NCBI GenBank assembly: GCA_937944105.1
Contig: CALDZP010000003.1
Coordinates: 29,480-93,479, forward strand
From: an uncultured Ignavibacteria bacterium
GTDB lineage: Bacteria > Bacteroidota > Ignavibacteria > Ch128b
DNA: 64,000 nucleotides
Direction: 5' to 3'
Below the pieces are notes generated by a model. The model was not told where the DNA came from. It worked only from the letters and a program-made list of their open reading frames with translations, and did not search any database. Position 1 is the first letter of the stretch; each line of letters opens with the position of its first letter. Shown here piece by piece: positions 54,323 to 63,586 of this stretch. The translations under genes and the position numbers were made by a program.

Positions 54323-56431
54323 ATGAAACACGATTCCCTTCATAATTTTTTCTATCCAGAAAATATTTTATTAATTGGAGCTTCATCAAAACCCAGGTCT
54401 ATTGGTTACGAGATCTTAAAATCTATTTTACAATTCGGTTTCAAAGGGAAAATTTTTGTAGTAAATCCAAAAAGCGAAGAAATACTTGGAGTAAAATGTT
54501 TTAAATCTATTGAAGAAATAAGTGAAGAAATCTCACTCGCTATTATTCTTGTTCCCAAGAATTTAGTTTTTGAAAGTTTAAGATCCTGTGCAAGCAAAAG
54601 GATAAAAAATGTCATTATAATCACAGCTGGATTTCGAGAGATTGGTGAAGAAGGTGCAAGACTGGAGAAGCAAATGATTGATTATGCACGAGAAAATGGT
54701 ATCAGAATAGTTGGCCCAAATTGCATGGGGATTATTAACACTGATGATGAAATAAAACTTAATGCAACCTTTGCTGCTGAAGTACCACACTATTCCCCTG
54801 TCTCTTTTCTCTCGCAAAGTGGTGCTCTTGCTGCAGCAGTATTAAACACAATAAAAGAAACTAATTACTCATTTGGTCAATTTATAAGCATTGGCAATAA
54901 GGCGGATGTAAATGAAAATGATCTACTCGAATACTGGTGGAAGGATGCCAGAACTAAAGTCATCACAATGTACCTTGAATCTTTTGAAGATGGAAGAAAA
55001 TTTTTTGAGCTATCTAAAAAAGTTACAAAAGACAAACCACTTATTGTTCTGAAAGCAGCAAGAACAAAATCTGGCACAAAGGCTGCTTCGTCTCACACTG
55101 GTGCTTTAGCAACACAAGATGATATAGTTGAAGCTGCATTAAGACAATGTGGAGTTATTAGAGTTAACACAATCGAAGAAATGTTTGAAACATCAAAAGC
55201 TTTATTGTATTTGAAGCAAATGAATGGTAAGAGAGTAGCAGTTTTAACAAATGCGGGTGGTCCTGCAATATTATGCATCGATCAAATTGAGAAGAATAAT
55301 TTATTATTAGTCGAATTAGAGACTGATACCATAAATAAATTAAGAGAAATTTTACATCCCGAAGCAAGTCTGAAAAATCCAGTTGATATGTTACCAGCTG
55401 CTGATGCACAAACATATAGAAAAGCATTAAAAATATTAAGTGAAGATGAAAATGTAGATGCAATTATTACAATATTTGTTGAACCAGTAATGATTGAAGC
55501 ATTTGATGTCATAAAAGAACTTGTCAATGAACAAAGTATTAATCCAAAACCAATATTGATTGTTACCTTTCCCCTCCCAGAGTTCTGGCAGAAATGGAAA
55601 TCAGAAGGAAAAAATAATGCTGTGATTTTAAAATCTGTAGAACTCGCTCCAGCAATTCTTAAAAATCTCTATTCATATCAATCGAGAAAAGGAATTAGAA
55701 CTTCAAAATCCATTCATTTAAATCAAGTTCAAAAGGAAAGATTGTTTGGCATTCTTAATAGAATAAAACAAAATTTAAAAGAAAGTTCTTTTCTAACCTC
55801 AAAAGAATGTTATAAAATTTTAAAAACACTCGATCTCCCTTTGCCAGTAAATAAATTCTTTACAAATAAAAATGAACTTATTAAAATTTTAGACTCAATT
55901 AAATTTCCCTGTGTACTGAAAATTTCAAGCAGTCGATTAACTCATAAATCTGATGTTGGTGGTGTTGCCCTTAACATTCAAAACAAATCATCCCTATTAC
56001 AATCGTTTGATCAAATGCAGAAAGAACTCAAAAGGAAGGAGTTAATTAATTTAATTAATGAATATGAAGTTCAGGAATATTTTAATGGTGAAGTTGAAAT
56101 TATTGTAGGTACTTATAGAGATAAATCTTTTGGGCCGATTGTAAATTTTGGTGCAGGTGGCAAGTTAGTTGAAATTATAAAAGACAAAAATCTTGCATTA
56201 GCTCCAATTTCAATTGAAGAAGCAATGGAACTAATTGAGAATTCAAAAATTTATCCTCTTCTTAAAGGTTACAGAGATATAAAGAAAACAAACATCTTCA
56301 AAATTGCTGAAATCATTCACAAGATATCCCTGTTAATTTTTGAATTTAGTGAGATTAAAGAAATAGATCTAAATCCAGTAATAATTAATGGCCCAAAAAT
56401 AAAAATAGTTGATTATCGAATTTCATTATAA
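54323..56431 (+). CDS. ADP-forming acyl-CoA (acetate) synthetase, fused alpha-beta
   Basis: This is a 702-residue fusion of the CoA-binding/ligase domains (residues 1-460) and an ATP-grasp domain (about 480-702). 'GASSKPRSIGYEIL' is the CoA-binding Rossmann site, 'VGPNCMGIIN' the linker motif, and His258 in 'SSHTGALATQ' fits the phosphohistidine of the family. The ATP-grasp half starts 'LTSKECYKILKTLDLPLPVN'. It makes ATP from acyl-CoA plus ADP and phosphate, a typical energy-saving step in anaerobic fermenters. It could also be a protein-acetyltransferase relative, but no GNAT domain is visible. Confidence 0.9.
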   Translation: MKHDSLHNFFYPENILLIGASSKPRSIGYEILKSILQFGFKGKIFVVNPKSEEILGVKCFKSIEEISEEISLAIILVPKNLVFESLRSCASKRIKNVIIITAGFREIGEEGARLEKQMIDYARENGIRIVGPNCMGIINTDDEIKLNATFAAEVPHYSPVSFLSQSGALAAAVLNTIKETNYSFGQFISIGNKADVNENDLLEYWWKDARTKVITMYLESFEDGRKFFELSKKVTKDKPLIVLKAARTKSGTKAASSHTGALATQDDIVEAALRQCGVIRVNTIEEMFETSKALLYLKQMNGKRVAVLTNAGGPAILCIDQIEKNNLLLVELETDTINKLREILHPEASLKNPVDMLPAADAQTYRKALKILSEDENVDAIITIFVEPVMIEAFDVIKELVNEQSINPKPILIVTFPLPEFWQKWKSEGKNNAVILKSVELAPAILKNLYSYQSRKGIRTSKSIHLNQVQKERLFGILNRIKQNLKESSFLTSKECYKILKTLDLPLPVNKFFTNKNELIKILDSIKFPCVLKISSSRLTHKSDVGGVALNIQNKSSLLQSFDQMQKELKRKELINLINEYEVQEYFNGEVEIIVGTYRDKSFGPIVNFGAGGKLVEIIKDKNLALAPISIEEAMELIENSKIYPLLKGYRDIKKTNIFKIAEIIHKISLLIFEFSEIKEIDLNPVIINGPKIKIVDYRISL

Positions 56432-56599
56432 GCTCTTTTTCACTTAAAAATTTAAAAATCTCTTTATTCACTGAAAAATTAACTACTCTTGATGTATAAT
56501 AAGTGTATTTTTTAAATATTCTCAAATAGTTGATTTGAACTAATTTCTATCTCTCACTTGTTTATTTATTTAGAGCTCTATATTTTATAATTGAGGTCT

Positions 56600-56645
56600 G
56601 AAGGATGTATGTGAGTACGCCACATTTTCCCACCATACATTCTTC
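56600..56645 (+). promoter_or_regulatory. Imperfect inverted repeat upstream of the histidine kinase
   Basis: GAAGGATGTATGTG and its near-complement CACCATACATTCTTC, with one mismatch and one extra base, enclose about 17 bases. It lies about 35 bp before the kinase ATG. It could be an operator or a leader hairpin, but could also be chance in this composition. No T-run follows. Confidence 0.35.
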
Positions 56646-56679
56646 CTACCTTTTATTGGTATAAATAAATGAATTGATT

Positions 56680-58434
56680 ATGAAAATAATTTTCATCTTA
56701 ATAATACTTTGTTCTACAATTATTCGAAGCCAAAATTTAGTTGCAATTGTAGATTCAGTAAATAATCTTCCAGCCAGTGAATATCTATCCAATCTCTATA
56801 AATCTGAAAAAATTTTCACTGAGAATCTTAAACTTGCCAGATCAATTAATTATAAAAACGGGGAAGCGAAATCACTAAATCTACTTGCAATAATTTATTA
56901 TTTGATGGGAAACTATGAAAAATCGACGGAATACAATATCAAAGCGCTTCAAATTTTTGAAGAAGAAAAAAATTATAACTCCCTTGCCGATGCTTATGGT
57001 GAATATGGCTATCAAATGAAAAGGAGAGAACTAACTAAAGCCAGTAATTATATGTTCAAAGGTATTAAAATAGCCGAAGAATACAATGCAGAATTAGCAA
57101 CTTTAGCAAAACTCTACGACAATTATGGCGTAATTAAAGAAATGGAAGGAAAACTTGATAGCGCATTATTACTATACAAAAAAGCACTTAAAATTAAGTA
57201 TGAACTTAATGATTCTATTGGCATCCCATTCAGTCTTAATAAAATTGCAAATGCAAAAGCATTAGAAGGGAAATTCCCAGAAGCTTTTAGTTATCTTAAA
57301 GAATCTGATAAATTCAGGGCAAAAGAAAAAGGCGATTTTGGTCGTGCAGATAATCTGGCTTATTATGGAGATTTTTTTGCAATGGAAAACAAAATTGATT
57401 CTGCAATTATTTACTATAAAAAGTCTCTTGAACTCTCACTTAAAAATGGATACACATTTCTTACTCAATATATCTTCCAACAACTTTCTGACTTATATGC
57501 TAAAATTAATGATTATGAAAATTCACTACTTTACTTCAAAAAATATATAACCATGAAAGACAGTATTACTAACATTCAATCAAGTCAAAGAATAGCAGAG
57601 CTTGAAATTGCTTATGAATCCTCAGTGAAAGACAAACTAATTGCTCAGCAGAATCTTCAACTCAAACAGAGAGCTATTCTTTTTATTATAATTGGTACAA
57701 TCCTACTTTTTATTACTTTAGCAATGTCGGGACTTTATGCGTATCAAATCCAAAAAAGAAAAGCAATTGCCAATGAATTAATGTATAATAATCTACTTGC
57801 AAAAGAAGAAAACAAAAGAAAAATTTTCGAAGAAAAACTAAGAATATCAAGGGAACTGCACGATAACATTGGTTCTCAATTAACTTTCATTATTAGCTCT
57901 CTTGATAACTTAACTATTAATGAAAATAGAAAAGATTTTAACAACAAAATCAAAGAGATTGACGACTTTGCACGAGCAACTCTAAACGAACTCAGAACAA
58001 CTATCTGGGCAATGAAAAATGAATCTGGTGAACTTTCAACATTAATCTTGAAAATTCGTGATTACCTGAATCGAATTAAATCAGGGACTGAACATTTGTT
58101 GATAAATATTGAAAACAACACCACAAAAAACTACATATTGAATTCAAATCAACTTCTAAATCTTTTCAGGATTTTTCAGGAATGCTTTCAAAACATCTTG
58201 AAGCATTCTGGAGCAACAGAATGCAAAATAATTTTTGAAGATTCAATTAATGGATTTACAATGAAAATTTGTGACAATGGCAAAGGCTTAAAATTGAACG
58301 AAGACCTTGAAAGTTCAGGGCTGAGTTCTCTTGCTTTCCGTGCAAAAGATGCAAATGGTCAATTTACAATTGAAATCGAAGAGAATTCTTGCTATAAAAC
58401 AATTATGAATTTTAAAGTTGTTGCAGAGACTTGA
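56680..58434 (+). CDS. TPR-containing NarL-type sensor histidine kinase
   Basis: This is a 584-residue kinase. The signal-like N-terminus is followed by about 270 residues of TPR helices in the periplasm, one membrane helix ('ILFIIIGTILLFITLAMSGL'), a coiled coil, HisKA_3 with His394 in 'ISRELHDNIGSQL', and an ATPase domain with 'FRIFQECFQNILKHSGA' and 'CDNGKGL'. The phospho-acceptor motif fits the NarL family. The track start is TTG at 56674; I use the ATG at 56680. The partner response regulator follows. Confidence 0.9.
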   Translation: MKIIFILIILCSTIIRSQNLVAIVDSVNNLPASEYLSNLYKSEKIFTENLKLARSINYKNGEAKSLNLLAIIYYLMGNYEKSTEYNIKALQIFEEEKNYNSLADAYGEYGYQMKRRELTKASNYMFKGIKIAEEYNAELATLAKLYDNYGVIKEMEGKLDSALLLYKKALKIKYELNDSIGIPFSLNKIANAKALEGKFPEAFSYLKESDKFRAKEKGDFGRADNLAYYGDFFAMENKIDSAIIYYKKSLELSLKNGYTFLTQYIFQQLSDLYAKINDYENSLLYFKKYITMKDSITNIQSSQRIAELEIAYESSVKDKLIAQQNLQLKQRAILFIIIGTILLFITLAMSGLYAYQIQKRKAIANELMYNNLLAKEENKRKIFEEKLRISRELHDNIGSQLTFIISSLDNLTINENRKDFNNKIKEIDDFARATLNELRTTIWAMKNESGELSTLILKIRDYLNRIKSGTEHLLINIENNTTKNYILNSNQLLNLFRIFQECFQNILKHSGATECKIIFEDSINGFTMKICDNGKGLKLNEDLESSGLSSLAFRAKDANGQFTIEIEENSCYKTIMNFKVVAET

Positions 58435-58505
58435 AATAATTAGTCATTTGCCGTATTTACATTAATTATTTAATGATTAATTTAATCACCAAAGACAATA
58501 TTCAA

Positions 58506-59174
58506 ATGAAAGCGCAGATTGCCATTGTAGACGATAACAGAGTAATTATCCAATCTTTAATTGAAAAACTTGGTCGTTTTTCTGACGAACTTGAAATTAA
58601 ATTTACGGCAAAAAACGGCTACGATTTACTTAACAAATTAAGATCTTACAGAGATATTGATGTAATTCTGATGGATATTGAAATGCCTGAAATGAATGGA
58701 ATTCAGGCAACTTTTGAAGTAAAAAATCTTTATCCTAAAATTAAAATCTTAATTCTTACAGTGTTTGATGATGATGAGACTATTTTTAATGCCATTCAGA
58801 ATGGGGCTTCGGGATATTTATTAAAAGACGAAACGCCTGAATCAATTTTAAACTCAATTAAAATTGTTATGGAAGGTGGCGCAACAATGTCTCCTTCAAT
58901 TGCCGCCAAAATTTTGAATCTTCTAAGCCAGTCTGAATTGAAAAAAGAAAACAAAAACCAGAAATTAAATAATGAAATATTTGATCTTTCAAAAAGAGAA
59001 ATTGAAGTACTTGAAAACTTAAAACTTGGAGAAGATTATAAAAAGATAGCTAATAAACTTTTTATTTCTCCCGCCACTGTTCGAAAACATATTGAAAATA
59101 TTTATTTGAAACTTCAAGTGCATAACAAAATGCAAGCCGTTCAAAAAGCAATTGAACATAAAATTATTAAATGA
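58506..59174 (+). CDS. NarL/FixJ-type response regulator
   Basis: This is a 222-residue DNA-binding regulator. The receiver has the phospho-acceptor Asp57 in 'DVILMDIEMPEMNG' with the conserved acid pair 'IVDDNRV' and lysine in 'LLKDETPE'. The C-terminal LuxR-type helix-turn-helix is in 'LSKREIEVLENLKLGEDYKK'. The start is given at 58506, where the family N-terminus begins, though 58473 is possible. It pairs with the TPR kinase 38 bp upstream. Confidence 0.93.
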   Translation: MKAQIAIVDDNRVIIQSLIEKLGRFSDELEIKFTAKNGYDLLNKLRSYRDIDVILMDIEMPEMNGIQATFEVKNLYPKIKILILTVFDDDETIFNAIQNGASGYLLKDETPESILNSIKIVMEGGATMSPSIAAKILNLLSQSELKKENKNQKLNNEIFDLSKREIEVLENLKLGEDYKKIANKLFISPATVRKHIENIYLKLQVHNKMQAVQKAIEHKIIK

Positions 59175-59312
59175 TTTTTTGCTTTATCAAAATCTAAATA
59201 TTTCAATAGATTTAATTTCAGTTCACTTAAAAAATACATCCATTCTCCACTTCACACTTTTTGCTGACTATTTCAGCTAATATTATTTTACATTTAAAAA
59301 AACGAGTTTGAT

Positions 59313-59744
59313 ATGATAAAGAAAATTGAACACATCGGAATTGCTGTAAAATGTTTAGAAGATTCAATTTCAAGATTTGAAAAATTACTTGGAACAAAAT
59401 GTTACAAAATTGAAGAGGTAGAGGAGCAAAAAGTTAAAACTGCTTTCTTTAAAGTCGGCGAATCCAAAATCGAATTACTCGAAGCAACATCCTCTGAAAG
59501 TCCAATCGCAAAATTTATCGAAAAAAGAGGGGAAGGAATCCATCATATCGCATTTGAAGTTGAAAACCTTGAAACTAAATTAAAAGAACTTAAAGAATTG
59601 AGCTTTCAATTAATTGATGACGAACCCAAAATTGGTGCTGAAAATTTTTTAATTGCATTTATCCACCCGAAATCATCTAATGGAGTTTTAACTGAACTTT
59701 GTCAGGAACAATCAAAAATTAATCAAGGAATTGTCAAAAAATGA
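59313..59744 (+). CDS. mce: Methylmalonyl-CoA epimerase
   Basis: This is a 143-residue glyoxalase-fold enzyme that interconverts (R)- and (S)-methylmalonyl-CoA in the propionate pathway. '[15 protein letters not shown]' and '[15 protein letters not shown]' hold the metal-binding histidines. 'VLTELCQE' supplies the metal-binding glutamate at the end. Family length is normal. Its stop overlaps the M16 peptidase start by 4 bp. No mutase is in view. Confidence 0.93.
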   Translation: MIKKIEHIGIAVKCLEDSISRFEKLLGTKCYKIEEVEEQKVKTAFFKVGESKIELLEATSSESPIAKFIEKRGEGIHHIAFEVENLETKLKELKELSFQLIDDEPKIGAENFLIAFIHPKSSNGVLTELCQEQSKINQGIVKK

Positions 59745-61048
59745 AAAATATCCTTACTGTAATTGTTTTACTCGCATCAAATCTTTTTTCTCAATCCACC
59801 GATATAGAAAGTTACTATCTCAAAAATGGTATGAAAGTTATTTTATCACCAAACAAAGAAGTACCAAGTATTTGCTTTAGAATTTTTTTCAAAGTTGGCG
59901 GAAAATATGAATTGCCCGGCACAACCGGTATCTCACATCTTTTTGAACATATGTATTTTAATGGTTCTGCAAAATTTAAGCCTGGAATGTTTGATAAGTT
60001 ATTAGAAGAAAATGGTGGTTATTCAAATGGAAGTACATGGAATGATTTTACGAATTACTGGGAGGAATTTAATTCCAACAAACTTGAACTTGTTTTAGAA
60101 ATGGAATCGGATCGTATGAAAGCGATGAAACTTGATTTAGAAAATCTTGAACAAGAAAGATACATCGTTATGGAAGAGAGAAGGCTCAGTGTTGATAATA
60201 ATCCTAAAAACAAAATGGAAGAAGAACTTTACGCAACAGCCTTTGTTTCTCATCTCTACAGGCAACCTGTAATAGGCTGGATGAATGATTTAAAGAATAT
60301 TACTCTCGAGGATTGTAAATTCTTTTATAAAACTTATTACTCACCAAACAATTCCATTGTAATTCTGACTGGTGATTTTGACAAATCCGAAGCAAAAAAA
60401 TTCATAAGCAAATACTTCGAAAAAATACCAAAAGCAAAAATTCCCAATCACAAAAAAATTGAAGAACCTGAACAAAGAGTAGAAAAAATTGTAAATCTCA
60501 TTCAAGAAGTTGAGTTACCATCCATTTTAATTGGTTATAAATCTTGTTCTATTAATGATCCAGATTTTTATGCAATGGATTTGCTCGCAAATATTCTAAG
60601 CACAGGATTAAGTTCGAGATTCAATAAAATATTAAACGAAGAAAAAAATCTGATCACCGAAACTTACGCATACCAGGATCAAATGGAATCTCCGGGACTT
60701 TTCAAAATTTATGCTCAAGCAAGAGGTGAAAAAGAATTTGAAAAATTATTAAAAGAAATAGAGTTAATTCTTGAAGATATCAAAATAAAAGGAGTCACAT
60801 CAAACGAACTAGAAAAAGCAAAAAATTCTAAAGTGATTGAATACTTTGATTCATTCAAAACAAATCAATCTTTTTCATTTGCTCTTGGTTATTATGAAAT
60901 CTTAACAGGAGATTATAATAATCTATTTAAAATTGTCGATCGATATGCACAAGTTACCTCAGATGATATCAAAAGAGTTGCTCAAAAATATTTCAATAAT
61001 CAAGCAAGAACTATAATAATTTCAAAACCAACGAGTAAGGAACAATGA
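59741..61048 (+). CDS. M16 family zinc metallopeptidase, active subunit
   Basis: This is a 435-residue secreted M16B (pitrilysin-like) peptidase. The signal peptide ends LFSQ. The inverted zinc motif HLFEH (H66, E69, H70) is in '[14 protein letters not shown]', and '[14 protein letters not shown]' supplies the further glutamate. It lacks the arginine-tyrosine pair that binds the peptide backbone, which is in the next gene. This complementary arrangement fits a heterodimer. Its start overlaps mce and its end overlaps the next gene by 4 bp each. Confidence 0.9.
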   Translation: MKNILTVIVLLASNLFSQSTDIESYYLKNGMKVILSPNKEVPSICFRIFFKVGGKYELPGTTGISHLFEHMYFNGSAKFKPGMFDKLLEENGGYSNGSTWNDFTNYWEEFNSNKLELVLEMESDRMKAMKLDLENLEQERYIVMEERRLSVDNNPKNKMEEELYATAFVSHLYRQPVIGWMNDLKNITLEDCKFFYKTYYSPNNSIVILTGDFDKSEAKKFISKYFEKIPKAKIPNHKKIEEPEQRVEKIVNLIQEVELPSILIGYKSCSINDPDFYAMDLLANILSTGLSSRFNKILNEEKNLITETYAYQDQMESPGLFKIYAQARGEKEFEKLLKEIELILEDIKIKGVTSNELEKAKNSKVIEYFDSFKTNQSFSFALGYYEILTGDYNNLFKIVDRYAQVTSDDIKRVAQKYFNNQARTIIISKPTSKEQ

Positions 61049-62412
61049 AAAAATTAATTTACCTGATTTTTATCTTTTCTATCTCAATAATTTTTGCTCA
61101 AAGCAAAACCAGCATTCAAGTAAATACCCTCGAAAATGGACTCAAATATGTTATTATACCGGATAAAAAACTTCCTCTTGTACAAGTTAGAGTTATTTTC
61201 AATGGTGGTGCAAGACTTGACCCCATTAAAAATCAAGGACTTACTTATTTAACCGCTCAATTACTTTTAAAAGGCACAACAAAAAGAACAGCTAAACAAA
61301 TTGCAGAAGAATTTGAATTTTTAGGATCAACGATTGATATATCCACAAATTATGACTACTCAATGATATCAACTGAATTTTTAAAATATAATTTTGAGAT
61401 TGGAATGAATACTTTAGCTGAGATAATCACAGCACCAGCTTTTGACGGTAAAGAAATTGATAAAGAAAAAGATAAATTAATCTCAGAACTAAAATCATCT
61501 CTCGAAAACTCCTCTTATTTAGCCAATCAATTCTTCAGCAAAATTCTTTTCGAAGGACATCCTTATTCCAATTCAATTAAAGGCACAATAAAACAAGTCA
61601 ATGACATTTCCGCCAAACAGATTAGAAAACATTATAAAAATTATTTTATACCTAATGAAACTATGTTAATTATTTATGGAGACATTGATAATGAACGAAC
61701 GGAGTTGCTAATTAAAGACCTCTTTCAAAATTGGTCAAAAGGTGACAAGATCAAATTTGAAGATAAACCAATTAACAAATTAAACAATTTAAAGATTGTT
61801 CTCATTGATAAACCTGGACTCACACAGACTCAAATCAGAATTGGAAATATTGGGATAAATCAGACAAACGCAGACGAAATTCCAATTTCTATTGTCAACA
61901 CAATTTTAGGAAATGGATTTACTTCACGACTTGTAGAAGAAATTCGAGTTAAAAGAAGTCTGACTTATGGTGCAAATAGTTCATTCCAAAAATTTCAACA
62001 AAGCGGGATGTTTTTAATTTCAACATTCACAAAAAATGAAACCGTCGGCGAGGTAGTTCAAATAATTCTTGATGAATTGCAGAAGCTCCACAAACTTGGA
62101 GTTAACGATTGGGAGATCAACAAAGCAAAAAATTATATGATTGGAGAACTATCTCGTCAGCTTCAATCACCCGAAGGATTTGTTAATTTTTTAACTCAGA
62201 TTCTTTTTTATAACAAAGATTTCGAACTACTAAATAAATTTTCCGAAAAGATTAAAAATACATCCACCATAAAAATTAAAGAAGTAATAAATAATTATTT
62301 CCCAAATAATAATGTTTTGATTCTTGTTGTAGGCGATCAAAAACAAATTAAACAACAGCTGGAAAAATTTGGAGAAATTCAGCAATTTAGTTATGAAATT
62401 TTAGTGGAGTGA
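61045..62412 (+). CDS. M16 family peptidase-like subunit without zinc motif
   Basis: This is a 455-residue M16 homologue with a signal peptide (ending IFAQ). The zinc motif position reads 'LTYLTAQLLLKG', with none of the His/Glu ligands. It keeps the C-domain arginine-tyrosine motif in 'EIRVKRSLTYGANS'. This is the usual non-catalytic partner of a two-chain M16B peptidase. It is coupled to the active subunit by a 4-bp overlap. Confidence 0.88.
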   Translation: MKKLIYLIFIFSISIIFAQSKTSIQVNTLENGLKYVIIPDKKLPLVQVRVIFNGGARLDPIKNQGLTYLTAQLLLKGTTKRTAKQIAEEFEFLGSTIDISTNYDYSMISTEFLKYNFEIGMNTLAEIITAPAFDGKEIDKEKDKLISELKSSLENSSYLANQFFSKILFEGHPYSNSIKGTIKQVNDISAKQIRKHYKNYFIPNETMLIIYGDIDNERTELLIKDLFQNWSKGDKIKFEDKPINKLNNLKIVLIDKPGLTQTQIRIGNIGINQTNADEIPISIVNTILGNGFTSRLVEEIRVKRSLTYGANSSFQKFQQSGMFLISTFTKNETVGEVVQIILDELQKLHKLGVNDWEINKAKNYMIGELSRQLQSPEGFVNFLTQILFYNKDFELLNKFSEKIKNTSTIKIKEVINNYFPNNNVLILVVGDQKQIKQQLEKFGEIQQFSYEILVE

Positions 62413-62415
62413 AAA

Positions 62416-63438
62416 ATGAAATCTAACATTTTTACATTAATCTTTTTTATAATCATAGAAACTATTTTTTCCCAAACTGCAAATCAGTATGTTCCATTAG
62501 AAGTTGGAAATATCTGGATAAATAATTTTTATTTGCTTGATTCAACAGGGAATCCTATCGGACAACCACAAATAATTGTCGACTCTTCCATTGCTTATCA
62601 AGAGTTTCTCGGTAAACAAACTCTTTTTGTCATTAGAAAACCTGCTGGAGCTCCAATTGGTGATACTTTGTGGATTGCACCTTCAGGTCAAAGCATTTTT
62701 ATTCATCAGAGGAGTATCGAATTTGATACAATTGTAACTTTCCATTTACCAGATTGGTTTGAATATTATCGGTTTGGTTCATCATTGGGAAGCTTTTATA
62801 CTATTTATAGATTTGATACAACATTAACAATTCCTCAGCTTGGCACTATACCCTTAAGAATTTTAGTAAGAGGTGCCAGACTTGGTATTGATACTGTAAC
62901 AGTTCCAGCAGGGTTTTTCAATGCTGTTAAATTTAAAATTGAAATCAAAGTTCAATATTTAGTTTCTTTACCCCCACCTCTTCCACCATTTGCAATTGAT
63001 ATTTTAACAATCCCAGTAAATGATTGGCTTGCTCAGGGAAGGTACATTGTTAAATCTCTTCAAGAACCTTTCAGTGTTGATACGCTGGGAATAACTATAC
63101 CAGGTTCATTGTACGAACTTGTTGAATTTCGTTCAGTAACTTCTATAAAAGAAAACAACTTCTTACCAGAAAAATTAACGCTAAATCAAAATTATCCCAA
63201 TCCATTTAACGGTAAAACCATAATTTCTTTTTCTTTGCCTGAGGCAATGAAAATTAATCTGGAAGTATATGATTGTCTTGGCAGAAGAATTTCTGAATTA
63301 ATCAATGATGAATTTAAATCGGGTGAGCATTTAGTTGAATTTGATGCAGAAAAATTTGGTTTACGATCGGGAGTTTATTTTTATTCATTGAAGACAGAAC
63401 GAACAATAGTTACCCGTTCTATGATCTACTTAAAGTAA
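62416..63438 (+). CDS. Secreted protein with T9SS sorting domain, unknown function
   Basis: This is a 340-residue exported protein with a signal peptide ending TIFSQ. The ~230-residue domain after it is beta-rich with an N-terminal 'YVPLEVGNIWINNFYL', a motif seen in Ignavibacteria secreted proteins. The type IX sorting domain starts 'LNQNYPNPFNGKTII' and ends 'TRSMIYLK'. The enzymatic role, if any, is unclear. It lies 3 bp after the M16 pair, so may be their substrate or partner. Confidence 0.82.
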   Translation: MKSNIFTLIFFIIIETIFSQTANQYVPLEVGNIWINNFYLLDSTGNPIGQPQIIVDSSIAYQEFLGKQTLFVIRKPAGAPIGDTLWIAPSGQSIFIHQRSIEFDTIVTFHLPDWFEYYRFGSSLGSFYTIYRFDTTLTIPQLGTIPLRILVRGARLGIDTVTVPAGFFNAVKFKIEIKVQYLVSLPPPLPPFAIDILTIPVNDWLAQGRYIVKSLQEPFSVDTLGITIPGSLYELVEFRSVTSIKENNFLPEKLTLNQNYPNPFNGKTIISFSLPEAMKINLEVYDCLGRRISELINDEFKSGEHLVEFDAEKFGLRSGVYFYSLKTERTIVTRSMIYLK

Positions 63439-63586
63439 GTTTATTGAGAATTTAATTGTTAACTGATGTTATAAATGAAATTAAAATGTTTTTCCAAAAT
63501 TAATTTTTAATTTCAAGTAAACATTTTTAAAAATTTTTCTCAAAATCATTTTCTTGCTTATCTGTATTGTTATTTCAGATTATAAC

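Noticed and set aside
54406-55527. Set of minus-strand ORFs (60-99 aa) within the acyl-CoA synthetase gene
   Set aside because: All are shadows of a well-supported 702-aa protein.
63476-63515. 11-bp AT-only inverted repeat after the last T9SS gene (TGAAATTAAAA / TTTTAATTTCA)
   Set aside because: The stem is all A-T bar one pair, so stability is low, and no U-run follows at the right distance.
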